Origin: Prevotella sp. MGM2
GTDB taxonomy: Bacteria; Bacteroidota; Bacteroidia; Bacteroidales; Bacteroidaceae
DNA length: 64,000 nucleotides
Reading direction: 5' to 3'
NCBI RefSeq assembly: GCF_002933955.1
Contig: NZ_BEWW01000283.1
Location: 1 to 64,000, forward strand
This document shows, piece after piece, positions 24,012-32,811 of the stretch. Both the position numbers and the translations under genes were made by a program. Under the pieces are notes generated by a model. It was not told the DNA's origin. It did no database searches and worked only from the letters and a program-made list of their open reading frames with translations. The first letter of the stretch is position 1. Each line of letters begins with the position of its first letter.

Positions 24012-24875
24012 ATGAAAACCCTTGATCAAATATACCGATACACATCTGATTGTCAATTCTCTGATGGGGATTGGCAGAAAATTCTTGACTATTGTCGGAA
24101 GCTTTATGGAGGCGGAAAAATTCATAAAACTATAAATCCTAAAGCTCAATCAACCTATGCTAATTTTTTGAGTTGGTTGGAAAATGGTTTCGGGTCTGGT
24201 GATATGGTTCAATATGGCAATACAATGGGAATTGTTGGATATAGTTTGCCTGACAAAATCATTTTGGCCGCCTATTGTGATTATGAAGGCAATCTTATCA
24301 TTAATGAAATGGAAGTGTTAGAGCCGGAAAGACTGATGACACTGGATTGGGATAAAAGACAGCATTGGAAACGTCTAATGTTTGAGGCTGACATGGATTT
24401 TTCAGTTCGTGCCGGGAGAATGGTCACAATGTACACCCCCAAAAAATATTTTTATGTTACTTTAGAAAATGAGGATGGTGGTGAATCTGGTGTGGGAATG
24501 TATTTAGAAACAGCAAATTGTCAATATCATTTTTTAGCATTTCTTAGTGGTGAAGAGTTAAAAATGGATTATTGGATAGATTGCAACTATACACCCCTTA
24601 GACAAGCTACGGAAGCTGATATAAAGCGATTACATACTGCCACCTCCAATGCTGGATGGTCGTACAATGAACGATTCCATAAATTTGTGAAAACCACCAA
24701 ACGTGGGAAGAATAATGTGTATTGGTATCTTAATGATCGGTTTGAACTGGTGATGGATAGGGATGACGGAACCAGAAAACACACTGATAGATTAAATGCC
24801 GGTAACTATATTTTAGATTATACTGAAGGTCTCTTATTTATGAAAGAGGTCAGACAAATGAGGGGGAAAGCTTAA
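24012..24875 (+). CDS. Hypothetical protein, 287 aa
   Basis: A lone rightward gene between leftward operons, with its own host-like promoter box and a downstream terminator. Starts MKTLDQIYRYTSDCQFSDGD. The middle region has beta-rich repeats (MVQYGNTMGIVGYSLPDKI) and a C-terminal basic part. No family recognised. Isolated, separately transcribed genes of this kind in phages are often lysogenic-conversion cargo (inference). Confidence 0.72.
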   Translation: MKTLDQIYRYTSDCQFSDGDWQKILDYCRKLYGGGKIHKTINPKAQSTYANFLSWLENGFGSGDMVQYGNTMGIVGYSLPDKIILAAYCDYEGNLIINEMEVLEPERLMTLDWDKRQHWKRLMFEADMDFSVRAGRMVTMYTPKKYFYVTLENEDGGESGVGMYLETANCQYHFLAFLSGEELKMDYWIDCNYTPLRQATEADIKRLHTATSNAGWSYNERFHKFVKTTKRGKNNVYWYLNDRFELVMDRDDGTRKHTDRLNAGNYILDYTEGLLFMKEVRQMRGKA

Positions 24876-24895
24876 AGCCGTCCCCCTTATTTTTA
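24861..24895. terminator. Bidirectional terminator between convergent genes
   Basis: A 7-bp stem (AGGGGGA/TCCCCCT) with a 13-nt loop, followed by TATTTTTAT. It lies between the convergent 24012 (+) and 24893 (-) genes and overlaps the 3' end of the former. Confidence 0.65.
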
Positions 24896-25729
24896 TCGCT
24901 GGTCAATAGGTTTGAATGTAGATTTGAGCGCCACAGTGTACCAATAATCTTCTGCATCTGAAATCGGGATTTTGATTGCCTCTGATTCTTGATTGTGGGC
25001 TTGATTCCATTGCTGGATTTTGTCGTGAGAGAAGGCGTACATTCCTATGGGACCGCCTCTCAATGAAGATTTTTCATTCAAACAACCAAGAATTTCTTTC
25101 TCGTTGACGTATAGATAATCCTTATAGTCCTGTTTGAAGTGGATGAAATTATCATACTGATGTTTGTTGTAGAACAACGCCCAGCAGTAAGCGATAATTT
25201 CCATATCTGTGAGTTTTGCCCAGCCATCATGCTCATCATCCTCAGCAAGCATGATGATTTGTCTGAGGTATGCTCTATTAAGCTGGGCTTGTTCTTTAGT
25301 TATCTCATACGGCTGTAGGGTTTGCGGAGTTATACCACGCAAATCCAGCACACCTTCTTTAGTGATAGTATACTCCCCATTTTCCAGAGGGAATTTGAAG
25401 ATTAGCTGAAGTCTCTTCCGGTCATAGGCATTGACTTTTCGGATGGAATAACTTTTATCCCATATTTTAACTGGCTTATAATTGGATGCAGCATCGTTAA
25501 AATCAGCCGCTATATCCAAAACCAGCCGGTCAAGAATCCGTTTTTCAATTTTGCATCCCCATATATCATCTGGAGTAAATTCTTCATCATCTTCAGGAGC
25601 GCACAGATCATACAGAGAGCTAAGAGCATACGCTGCATGAAGCATGAAGGGCTGATCGCTTATTTCCCACGGCTCTTTCAGTAGAGTGTCAATGTCTGAC
25701 TTATCGTAGGGCTTATATTCGTTACTCAT
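24893..25729 (-). CDS. Hypothetical protein, 278 aa
   Basis: Starts MSNEYKPYDKSDIDTLLKEP. Helical and acidic, containing a DDEHDGWAKL segment and an aromatic-rich C-terminal third. Overlaps the 25722 gene by 8 nt. No recognised domain. Confidence 0.72.
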   Translation of the reverse strand: MSNEYKPYDKSDIDTLLKEPWEISDQPFMLHAAYALSSLYDLCAPEDDEEFTPDDIWGCKIEKRILDRLVLDIAADFNDAASNYKPVKIWDKSYSIRKVNAYDRKRLQLIFKFPLENGEYTITKEGVLDLRGITPQTLQPYEITKEQAQLNRAYLRQIIMLAEDDEHDGWAKLTDMEIIAYCWALFYNKHQYDNFIHFKQDYKDYLYVNEKEILGCLNEKSSLRGGPIGMYAFSHDKIQQWNQAHNQESEAIKIPISDAEDYWYTVALKSTFKPIDQR

Positions 25730-26012
25730 TGTCTGGAAGGATTGAGTTGATGGTGTCGATTAAGTCCAGCGCATACGGCGATGGACTTTTCAATATATTC
25801 ATCACATTGAGCTTAATGATACGATACATGGTAGCGCCTATAGGATCTCCAGGATTGTGCATACAAGAGAATATAGCTTGCGCGATAGTATCTGTATTAC
25901 CATGTGCAACAGCTCCACATTTGTCTTTCTTATGAGCAATGATAAAGAAATCGGCATCATCGCCCATGATCTGTCTTGCTTGGTCAAGCAGATGTTCGGT
26001 TTTTTGTTTCAT
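25722..26012 (-). CDS. Hypothetical protein, 96 aa
   Basis: Starts MKQKTEHLLDQARQIMGDDA. A helical alpha/beta protein with a GNTDTIAQAIFSCM segment. Comparable short proteins are annotated as unknown in Bacteroidales phages. Its stop overlaps the next start. Confidence 0.68.
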   Translation of the reverse strand: MKQKTEHLLDQARQIMGDDADFFIIAHKKDKCGAVAHGNTDTIAQAIFSCMHNPGDPIGATMYRIIKLNVMNILKSPSPYALDLIDTINSILPDNE

Positions 26013-26045
26013 TAACTTCAGATTGAAGGTTAAAACTGCTTTTCA

Positions 26046-26606
26046 TCAATTTTGTATATCTTGGCGGTTGATAAAGAACCTACAATGTTCATCACCTACT
26101 TTCCAAGTGGGTGGAATCTGATTGTAGGGACCATTATCATCGGATTCTATCTGTTTATCATATCTAAAACAGTGATAACGGTCTAAGCAAGCACGAGCGT
26201 TGCATTTTTTATTATTCCGTTTCAATGATTGATATGCTTTTAATGATATTTCTATTGCAGTAATTGGTAATTGAGATATAAAGCGTTCTGGGATTGTTCC
26301 GATCACCCATATATCATTGGATTCAAAAAGGGAACCGTCAGGACGCATAAAATATCGTTTTTTGCCCTTACCGCCTAAAAGCAATGTTTTGTCTTTTTTA
26401 TCTGCTACCGGGTATATCTTCAGACATTGATTTTTTACGACCTCCATATATTGATGAGGATAGGCTATCAAATCTTCCCAAAAAGCACAATCATAGCATA
26501 CTCCTTCCTTTTGCATAAGGTATGCAATTCTATTTTGAGAATTATAACCAAGCGTCCAAATCTTTTTGCCGCAAGACTTGCAAGTGCCGATATTATCCAA
26601 TAACAT
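26046..26606 (-). CDS. Zinc-finger hypothetical protein, 186 aa
   Basis: The N-terminus has CKSCGKKIW and CYDCAFW (four-Cys zinc ribbon, residues about 9-40), then a basic KGKKRYFMRPDG beta segment, and a C-terminal Cys/His-rich part. It is directly downstream of the recombinase (6 nt gap) and could be an accessory factor. Confidence 0.7.
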   Translation of the reverse strand: MLLDNIGTCKSCGKKIWTLGYNSQNRIAYLMQKEGVCYDCAFWEDLIAYPHQYMEVVKNQCLKIYPVADKKDKTLLLGGKGKKRYFMRPDGSLFESNDIWVIGTIPERFISQLPITAIEISLKAYQSLKRNNKKCNARACLDRYHCFRYDKQIESDDNGPYNQIPPTWKVGDEHCRFFINRQDIQN

Positions 26607-26612
26607 ATAAAT

Positions 26613-27206
26613 TTATATTTGTATTGAATCAAAGATATTCGTAATTTCATCATCCCTTATGCCAAGATATATGAGAGTGGTGTCTAAGCTGGAATGTTTG
26701 AAAATCCTGTTGAGGTACATTAGCGTCTTTTCATCTCGACCACCTTTATCATATACATATCTTCCAAAAGTCTTACGAAACGTATGGGTACTGAAGTTTT
26801 CAATATCCAATTCATATTTTTTCGTCCATTGTTTTAATGTACGATTAATATACTGAATTGAGACCGGCTTGTCATTCTCGCCTTTATGATTTATAAGAAT
26901 CAACTCCTTTTTAGACGGTTTGCCCATCAACTTGTGAAGCGTGACAAAATGATCAGCAGCATTTTGTCCGATAGGGATTACATGGGTCTTGTTTGTCTTT
27001 TTTGCAGTGATTACGATTTTTCGTTGATCAAGGACATCTGACCATTTAAGTTTACATACATCAGAAAAACGCAATCCAGTACAGAAAGACAGGATGCAAT
27101 AACAGGCCCACCAATACTTTTTTTCGTTGATAAGGGTCTGTACGAGTTTTTGATAATCGGCATACGGCAAATAATCTGCCGTTGTCACACTTCCTTTCAT
27201 GCTCAT
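26613..27206 (-). CDS. int: Tyrosine recombinase/integrase, catalytic domain
   Basis: 197 residues. The tyrosine-recombinase catalytic set is visible: R46 (CTGLRFSDV), a Lys in the beta hairpin near 70, H141 and R144 (THTFRKTF), H171 (FKHSSLD) and nucleophile Y180 (TTLIYLG). It is shorter than typical integrases (about 300-400 aa) and has essentially no N-terminal arm- or core-binding domain, so it may be a minimal recombinase. It could integrate the phage or invert/resolve DNA. The adjacent intergenic region (27207-27470) carries operator-like repeats. No att core was identified. Confidence 0.88.
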   Translation of the reverse strand: MSMKGSVTTADYLPYADYQKLVQTLINEKKYWWACYCILSFCTGLRFSDVCKLKWSDVLDQRKIVITAKKTNKTHVIPIGQNAADHFVTLHKLMGKPSKKELILINHKGENDKPVSIQYINRTLKQWTKKYELDIENFSTHTFRKTFGRYVYDKGGRDEKTLMYLNRIFKHSSLDTTLIYLGIRDDEITNIFDSIQI

Positions 27207-27242
27207 ACAATTCAGATTTTAGTTTCGCAAAATTATCTCTAA

Positions 27243-27280
27243 AAAGTGAAACATCCAAATATTTTTGATTGTTTCACTTT
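27243..27280. promoter_or_regulatory. Paired AAAGTGAAAC / GTTTCACTTT operator-like sites
   Basis: AAAGTGAAAC at 27243-27252 and GTTTCACTTT at 27271-27280 form an inverted pair 18 nt apart just upstream of the recombinase start. A third copy lies at 27341-27350. The placement suits control of recombinase transcription. Confidence 0.6.
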
Positions 27281-27404
27281 CCAAAAAATGTTAAACATAG
27301 CGTAAATAATTGGTTAGGCGATGATTATACGATTAAATAAGTTTCACTTTTTTCTAAATAGGATTATCTAAAACACAAGACTAAGGAGAAGTACCTATAT
27401 AGAA

Positions 27405-27441
27405 ATAGGGAGCGTGAGTCGGTATTGTTCACGCTCCCTAT
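27405..27441 (-). terminator. Strong hairpin downstream of dUTPase gene
   Basis: A perfect 13-bp stem (ATAGGGAGCGTGA/TCACGCTCCCTAT) with an 11-nt loop lies about 30 nt past the dut stop on its strand and is followed by TTTCTATA. Probable terminator separating dut from the recombinase operon. Confidence 0.65.
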
Positions 27442-27470
27442 GGGCTACTGCCCTATGAGTAGTTAAGGAA

Positions 27471-27932
27471 TTACATTGTTCCAGTATGACCGAATCCCTG
27501 AACTCCGCGTTCTGTTTGAGATAGTTCAGTAACAACCTCAAAAGGATCCGATACATAGTCTTTTACGACAAGTTGTGCGATTTTGGTGCCCTGTTTGATG
27601 ATGAAGGGGGTGGTTTCATAACTCTTTATGATAACCCCCACATTGCCACGATAATTTTCGTCGATAGTGCCATCCAACACGTCGGCATCAAATCTTTTAA
27701 GAACATCAGGCTCTTCTATAGATACGCCTTCCATTCCGTTAACGGAAAATCCACTACGAGGACGCATATTGCCTTCTGTTTTAGGATTAAGCTCTATGGC
27801 TATATCGAGCTTAACAACATTTCTACCCGGCTTGATAGTCACATCCGTAGGAGTGAATACATCGTAACCGGCGGCATATTCGTCTGCTCGCTTAGGGATT
27901 TTAGCACCTGGGGATAATAAAACTACTTTCAT
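27471..27932 (-). CDS. dut: dUTP diphosphatase (dUTPase)
   Basis: 153 residues, the usual trimeric dUTPase length. Conserved motifs in order: AAGYDVFTP (motif 1), RPRSGFSVNG (motif 2), LDGTIDENYRGNVGV (motif 3, catalytic D/Y), GTKIAQLVV (motif 4) and a C-terminal RGVQGFGHTG (motif 5, glycine-rich flap). Hydrolyses dUTP to dUMP and PPi, limiting uracil incorporation during phage replication. An insertion between motifs 2 and 3 (GVSIEEPDVLKRFDADV) is slightly longer than in bacterial Dut. Confidence 0.95.
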   Translation of the reverse strand: MKVVLLSPGAKIPKRADEYAAGYDVFTPTDVTIKPGRNVVKLDIAIELNPKTEGNMRPRSGFSVNGMEGVSIEEPDVLKRFDADVLDGTIDENYRGNVGVIIKSYETTPFIIKQGTKIAQLVVKDYVSDPFEVVTELSQTERGVQGFGHTGTM

Positions 27933-27942
27933 CTTTTCTTTA

Positions 27943-27951
27943 TATAATAGT
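27943..27951 (-). promoter_or_regulatory. ACTATTATA motif upstream of dut
   Basis: On the minus strand ACTATTATA lies about 11 nt before the dut ATG. The same word precedes several late genes after terminators, which suggests a phage-type promoter element. Confidence 0.5.
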
Positions 27952-27962
27952 ATCTATTAAAA

Positions 27963-28316
27963 TCATTTACTTGTATTACTCTTTAAGACGAGATATTCGC
28001 TTTCCAGCATAACTGAGTTTTTAAGCATTTTGCGAGTGGAATATATTTTTCTATCTTCCCCAATCGCTGCATCAAACTCAAATAATGTGAGATGCCCCAC
28101 ATCATCCGGCTCTATCTGAAAATCTGGTGGCACAACTCTCCAGTATCTTTTATTGACCGAAATAATATCTCCATAAGCGGCTTTGATTAATGATTGTCGG
28201 ATTGTGCCTGTCAAGGTGGCTGCTTCACTGATTGATTTGAAAATTGCCACTAAGACATAAGACGCATCAAATGCCACTATAGTAGTCGGTTTATTGTTGA
28301 TCTCCGGCTGTGTCAT
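27963..28316 (-). CDS. Hypothetical protein with NUMOD-like segment, 117 aa
   Basis: The segment VAIFKSISEAATLTGTIRQS followed by a KRYWRVVP-like ending resembles the NUMOD1-type helix-turn-helix module found in homing-endonuclease and phage proteins. No nuclease motif is present, so it is probably a small DNA-binding protein (inference). Overlaps the 28291 gene by 26 nt. Confidence 0.6.
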   Translation of the reverse strand: MTQPEINNKPTTIVAFDASYVLVAIFKSISEAATLTGTIRQSLIKAAYGDIISVNKRYWRVVPPDFQIEPDDVGHLTLFEFDAAIGEDRKIYSTRKMLKNSVMLESEYLVLKSNTSK

Positions 28317-28761
28317 TCTTTCTTTCTTTTATTATGTCTTTAAGAACTTCCGAAGGCAACCTCTGAGCGGCTAAACTATAAATGTAACTGTGACTGTAAG
28401 CAACACCATCACTGATTGCATCAGTCAACAGTCCATTAAAGTAAAGGAACATATCAGGATTTACAAATGCCAGAAAGATAAAAGCCAACTCTGCTTCTAC
28501 CAAGATATGACCATTTGTATTCTGAAAGAATAGCTCAGAAGTCTTTTTACCGGATGCTTTAGCAAGTATTTCTATAAAATGCTTATTCATTCGCATAAAC
28601 ACTTTATAGTCGATTTGCAGTTTGTTAGCTTCTATATAAGCGGTGTAATCAAATACAGCCTTATTTTCGGCTAAGATACCAAAATGCAAATCTGAAATCT
28701 CCGGCAAAAGAGTTTCTTCGGTAGGTATTTCTTTTTTTAGGATCGTAACTTTATAATCCAT
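28291..28761 (-). CDS. Hypothetical protein, 156 aa
   Basis: Starts MDYKVTILKKEIPTEETLLP. Largely helical, with a hydrophobic stretch (AFIFLAFVNPDMFLYFNGLL) that may be buried rather than membrane. Unrecognised. Confidence 0.68.
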   Translation of the reverse strand: MDYKVTILKKEIPTEETLLPEISDLHFGILAENKAVFDYTAYIEANKLQIDYKVFMRMNKHFIEILAKASGKKTSELFFQNTNGHILVEAELAFIFLAFVNPDMFLYFNGLLTDAISDGVAYSHSYIYSLAAQRLPSEVLKDIIKERKNDTAGDQQ

Positions 28762-28766
28762 TGCTT

Positions 28767-29192
28767 TTATAATGTATCAAATACATCCATGATTTTGGTT
28801 TCCGTGATGCTGGCGATAACAAAATCAGCCATTGTGCCCTTCATGCCTTTCAGGAAATTGTCATAGGCGGTACGGAAATCTTGCGCCTGAACAAGATAAT
28901 ATACAGGTGTGAGTTTTTCGACAGCAGTCTTTTCATCTATGTTGATGAAGTTGGCTTTCACCTTATACCAAAAATCACCTTCGGCATTGCGGAATATTTC
29001 AACGATATTGGATTTCTTGACTGCTGAGACAGTAAACTCACCACTGATATAAGGCGATACCTCTTTAGTTACACGTGCTTCAGCTTCTGTAAAAGAGAGA
29101 GCTTTGACTATGTACGGTTCATTTACCTTTTTGAATTTGCCGTTTTCTAACTGTTTGTTGAATTTGACTTTTGCTTCTATAAAAGTCTCCAT
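28767..29192 (-). CDS. DUF4494 family protein
   Basis: The start METFIEAKVKFNKQ (ATG 29192) is chosen over an upstream ATG that adds 12 unlikely residues. The pattern (EPYIVKALSFTEAEARVTKE, FWYKVKANFI, YYLVQAQDF) matches DUF4494, a family found largely in Bacteroidales phages and prophages. Function unknown. Confidence 0.8.
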   Translation of the reverse strand: METFIEAKVKFNKQLENGKFKKVNEPYIVKALSFTEAEARVTKEVSPYISGEFTVSAVKKSNIVEIFRNAEGDFWYKVKANFINIDEKTAVEKLTPVYYLVQAQDFRTAYDNFLKGMKGTMADFVIASITETKIMDVFDTL

Positions 29193-29224
29193 GATTACAT
29201 TGTTTTGAATTAAACTGCGTGTCA

Positions 29225-29425
29225 TCAATTTTTTATCTCATCCAGATTGATGTATAAAGCATCATCAGGAATTTTGTCTGGTCCAAATGCTCTGGGGTAC
29301 TTGTATAGCTCCCAACTATAAGGTGTGTATCGTTTGAAAATATAGGTTTCATGGTTAGTACCTATTTTCAAGCATATATTACAATTCTCAGAAGGAGGAT
29401 TGATTTTAAGACTTTTCCAATTCAT
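29225..29425 (-). CDS. Small hypothetical protein, 66 aa
   Basis: The ATG at 29425 (MNWKSLKINPPSENCNICLK) is preferred. An earlier start would encode residues from what looks like promoter DNA, including ACTATTATA at 29465-29473. The pattern W-LPP-E-C-I-L-IG--HE-YIFKRY resembles short unknown phage proteins. First gene of the leftward operon facing the late region. Confidence 0.62.
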   Translation of the reverse strand: MNWKSLKINPPSENCNICLKIGTNHETYIFKRYTPYSWELYKYPRAFGPDKIPDDALYINLDEIKN

Positions 29426-29464
29426 TATTGTATAATTAGTAAGAGTTATTGGTGTACTCCTATT

Positions 29465-29507
29465 TATAATAGTATATGGTGTATAGTAATATTGAGTAAA
29501 GTGAAAC
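29465..29507. promoter_or_regulatory. Divergent control region: ACTATTATA motif and AAAGTGAAAC site
   Basis: An ACTATTATA word on the minus strand (29465-29473) and an AAAGTGAAAC half-site (29498-29507) lie in the 225-nt gap between the leftward 29425 gene and the rightward portal gene. Both words recur elsewhere in the window. The rest of the gap has an AT-rich stretch and a short CTGG/CCAG inverted repeat. Confidence 0.5.
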
Positions 29508-29649
29508 AATGTATGCCGTAACCTGCTGACAATAAGCTATAAAAATTTTTGATTTTTTTTATTTTACCTGTGTATTGATAAGATTGTAGGTGTGCAGGAT
29601 TTATCCAACTGGCTATACAGTTAGACTATTACCAGTAAAATAAACAATT

Positions 29650-30984
29650 ATGCGTAAACGTACTGAAAATAATTCCAACGGTAATTTCTTTACTGATGAG
29701 GCGCTTGTAGCAAGCTATAATCTGGTCAAGAAAACTATTGTGGAATATACAGATGAGTTAACTCGTCGATGCCGATATAAAAGCATTGTCAGCCAAGTTG
29801 AGGATGGGACAGTTATGGATGACCGTTCCAGACTTATTGATTTGTATGAGGCATGTTATATCCAGAACGCTCACCTACAGGGAACTATTGCAACCTTATT
29901 CTCTCAGCTTGTCGGTAAGCGTTATATGTTTGCTCGTGAAGATAAGGAGGGCAAATGGATAAGGGATCCCAAACAGTCTAAAATATGTCAAGGTTCTCAA
30001 TTTGAAAAGATTATCAAGGGCATTATTGAGGCTGAGTTATATGGATATACTTTGCTTGAAATCATGCCTGACTTAGACCCTGAGACCGGTTTGTTAAGAG
30101 AGGTCAATAGTATCGAGCGTCGTTGTGTATTGCCGGATCAACGTCGAGTAATACAGCATTGGTGTCAGTGGAGCCCAGGCTGGGACTTGGATTCAGAACA
30201 ATATAAACATAACTATATTCTGGTGAATACTGGCGGCTTCGGCTTGTTCGCAGCCACAACACCTAATATTCTTGCTCAGAAATATACTGTAAGTAACTGG
30301 GTTAACTTCAGTCACACTTATGGTCAGCCTATCATTCATGGTAAAACTGAGGCAGAGGATAATGAGTCCAGACAACGACTTGCCCGAAAAATTGGATCTG
30401 CTGCTCAAAATAAAGTGCTTGTTACTGGCAAGGGTGATGAGATTGACATTAAGGCATTTGCCGCCTCCAATTCTGAGAAAATATATGAGACTTTAGCTGA
30501 ATTTACCAATAAGGAAAATGACAGCTTAATTCTTGGCTCTGAATCAATGGCTGGTGCCACTCAGTCGTATGTCGGTTCCACCAAAGCACATGAAAATATA
30601 TATCGTGCTCGAATCCATTCTTATCGTACCCGAATCGAAAACGTGATGAACGAACAGGTAGTTCCTGTTTTAAGATACTGGGGTATTATCTCTGATGATG
30701 TGTACTTTAAGTACATGAACAAAATCGAAATGTCAGATGAGAATAAAATTAAGCTTTATGACATGCTGACAGACAAATATGAAATTGAGCCTGAAGAAAT
30801 CAATAAAGAATGGGGTGTCGAGGTTGGTAAACAGCGCAATTTTGAAGCCGGCACCAGTGGCGGCGGTCTTGGAGATTGGGATGAAGATGGTGATGGCGAT
30901 GGTCATCGTATGAGTGATGAAGAATATTACAAACGCTATGGGCATCACCGGAATCGAGTAAATTTTCTGTCAGGGGTGCATTAA
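29650..30984 (+). CDS. Portal protein, Mu gp29-like (DUF935)
   Basis: 444 residues. The helical N-terminus (LVKKTIVEYTDELTRR) and the DUF935-type core (EACYIQNAHLQGTIATLF, then YGYTLLEIMPDLDPETG, then WVNFSHTYGQPIIHGKTE, then SLILGSESM) indicate the ring-forming portal at the capsid vertex. The C-terminus is G/D-rich and flexible. First gene of the long rightward late operon, followed by the Mu F-like gene as in Mu-type head modules. The large terminase normally preceding it is absent here. Confidence 0.9.
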   Translation: MRKRTENNSNGNFFTDEALVASYNLVKKTIVEYTDELTRRCRYKSIVSQVEDGTVMDDRSRLIDLYEACYIQNAHLQGTIATLFSQLVGKRYMFAREDKEGKWIRDPKQSKICQGSQFEKIIKGIIEAELYGYTLLEIMPDLDPETGLLREVNSIERRCVLPDQRRVIQHWCQWSPGWDLDSEQYKHNYILVNTGGFGLFAATTPNILAQKYTVSNWVNFSHTYGQPIIHGKTEAEDNESRQRLARKIGSAAQNKVLVTGKGDEIDIKAFAASNSEKIYETLAEFTNKENDSLILGSESMAGATQSYVGSTKAHENIYRARIHSYRTRIENVMNEQVVPVLRYWGIISDDVYFKYMNKIEMSDENKIKLYDMLTDKYEIEPEEINKEWGVEVGKQRNFEAGTSGGGLGDWDEDGDGDGHRMSDEEYYKRYGHHRNRVNFLSGVH

Positions 30985-31028
30985 AAGGCGGATGCACCTC
31001 TGAATTGGTTAAGCGATCGAAAGCTGCC

Positions 31029-31874
31029 ATGACAGAAGAACAACAAACTGAGCATGACAGCGACTATCAGTCTTTAACAGCCTTATTTATTGCATTGTTG
31101 AAATCCCTGCATAATGATGACAAGGAAGAGACACTTTATGCTCTTTCAGAGTTAAGAACCGATATAGCTTTTAAGCATGTTGTCAAAGGTTTAGGTATCA
31201 GCATTGATGAAGCAATTACACTGTTGGAAAATGCCAATGATGATAATTTAACTAAGCATGACAAGGATCTTATTGATCGGCTTAAAGCAGCTATCCTAAA
31301 TCTGATAGATTTCTCAGTTTGTGAGGAATATCAGTTGTATGATGAGGTCATAGATATAGTTGGTGATTCTGAGATTGATTTTAATTCAGATGATTATGAT
31401 GAGTTATTGGCATTGTGTAAAAAGTACAATGATCAATATGCTGCTATTGAAAATGGCGATATTGAATATGCCGGCGCAGTGGCTGCACTTTGGCTAAAAA
31501 TGTCAGCAACAGATTATGCCGTCTATTGGACTCAAAATGATGCTAAAGTAAGACCCTGGCACATGGCGTTACAGGGTTATGCCGCCCCCAGAGATGAATT
31601 TCCTGCTTGGATGATACCTCCTATCGAATATAACTGTCGTTGTTTCTTGGAGATTCTTGAGGTTCCTCGCGCTAACGCTAAACTCAGTCATATCAAAGGT
31701 TCTGCTAAAAATGTGACACCACCAAAGCAATTAGATGGAGTGTTTAGTGAATCTCTTGCAAAATGTGGTCGTATTTTTAGTTCTGCTCATAGTTATTTTT
31801 CTGTTAAAGAAACAGATAAATCCATGCTTGCTGGATTTGTAACCCGGTTAAAGGAGAAGTATCATGTCTCGTAG
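31029..31874 (+). CDS. Phage Mu F-like minor head protein
   Basis: The C-terminal motif (VRPWHMALQGYAAPRDEF, then PPIEYNCRCFLEI) is the Mu F/SPP1 gp7-type signature (Hx~35-CRC). The N-terminal about 120 residues are acidic and helical. The ATG at 31029 (MTEEQQTEHDSD) is chosen; an in-frame TTG at 31005 is possible. Acts in capsid morphogenesis or DNA-ejection pilot functions next to the portal. Confidence 0.88.
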   Translation: MTEEQQTEHDSDYQSLTALFIALLKSLHNDDKEETLYALSELRTDIAFKHVVKGLGISIDEAITLLENANDDNLTKHDKDLIDRLKAAILNLIDFSVCEEYQLYDEVIDIVGDSEIDFNSDDYDELLALCKKYNDQYAAIENGDIEYAGAVAALWLKMSATDYAVYWTQNDAKVRPWHMALQGYAAPRDEFPAWMIPPIEYNCRCFLEILEVPRANAKLSHIKGSAKNVTPPKQLDGVFSESLAKCGRIFSSAHSYFSVKETDKSMLAGFVTRLKEKYHVS

Positions 31875-32787
31875 TAAGTTTGACCCCAGTAAAGTTAAAA
31901 CCCAATTTGGGAAACTTTATTATGAAGGGGAACAACTTGGTTCTTATAGAGAACGACAATATAAGCAGTGGCTTCGTAGTCAAAACGGGGGTACTGTTAA
32001 GGGGCGTGCTACTTTTCCAAAACAATATGGGAAATATTTTAGTGCCGGCACTAAATTCACTACTCGTCAAGGTCATTTGGCTTCTTGGGCAAAGCCAATG
32101 GCTCTTAGGGGTGGTGCAAATCCTAATTATAACTGGAGCCGTGTTAATTATTTGGATTCTAATGGTGGAGTTCGTAAAGCTTCTTCAAGTGGACGTTGGG
32201 GTTCGGATATAAATCAAGGGAAACGTGGTTCTGATAGTTCTGCTACTGTACTTCACGGCACAAAACAATGGATTCGTCAAATTCAAATCAGCTTATATGC
32301 TTTAAGAGTGCAGTCTGAGAATTTCCGTGTAGTCGTAGGACGCAGGGCAATGAAGGTGTTCCAGAACTCATTCAAATATCAACAATTCTATAGCAGTCGT
32401 TCCCGTGCATGGGCTTCGCTTGCCCCTTATACTTTGAAGAAAAGAGCAAGTCGAGGCACCGGTAGTCGTATTTTGAAAGAGTATGGAGATTTGTATAACT
32501 CTATCAAAATGGATGAACATGCTGGAGTAATGACTTCGAGGATTTATACTGATATTGTGCCATCAAATGCAGCCCATCATAAAAAGCACAGTATTTGTTA
32601 TGCCGGCTACCATAATGAAGGCAAAGGAACGTATGGTAGTGGATGGAATGGCCATAAGCCTAAGCCATATATTAAACGACAATTTATGGGTCATTCCAGT
32701 TATCTCAACCCCTTTACAGATAGCTTTATGAGAAAAATGATGAAGCTGTACCTATTTGACAGTGTATTCTTAGTTAAAAAGACCTAA
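31864..32787 (+). CDS. Virion morphogenesis protein, Mu gpG-like
   Basis: 307 residues overlapping the F-like gene by 11 nt. The C-terminal half has the tail-completion/virion-morphogenesis pattern (AMKVFQNSFKYQQF, WASLAPYTLKKR, ILKEYGDLYNSI, CYAGYHNEG, YIKRQFMGHS). The N-terminal 120 residues are an unusual basic, Gly/Ser/Arg-rich extension (GTVKGRATFPKQYGKYF, GGANPNYNWSRV) not typical of the family. Confidence 0.78.
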   Translation: MSRSKFDPSKVKTQFGKLYYEGEQLGSYRERQYKQWLRSQNGGTVKGRATFPKQYGKYFSAGTKFTTRQGHLASWAKPMALRGGANPNYNWSRVNYLDSNGGVRKASSSGRWGSDINQGKRGSDSSATVLHGTKQWIRQIQISLYALRVQSENFRVVVGRRAMKVFQNSFKYQQFYSSRSRAWASLAPYTLKKRASRGTGSRILKEYGDLYNSIKMDEHAGVMTSRIYTDIVPSNAAHHKKHSICYAGYHNEGKGTYGSGWNGHKPKPYIKRQFMGHSSYLNPFTDSFMRKMMKLYLFDSVFLVKKT

Positions 32788-32811
32788 CCTATTATCAATA
32801 AAGAAACAGCG

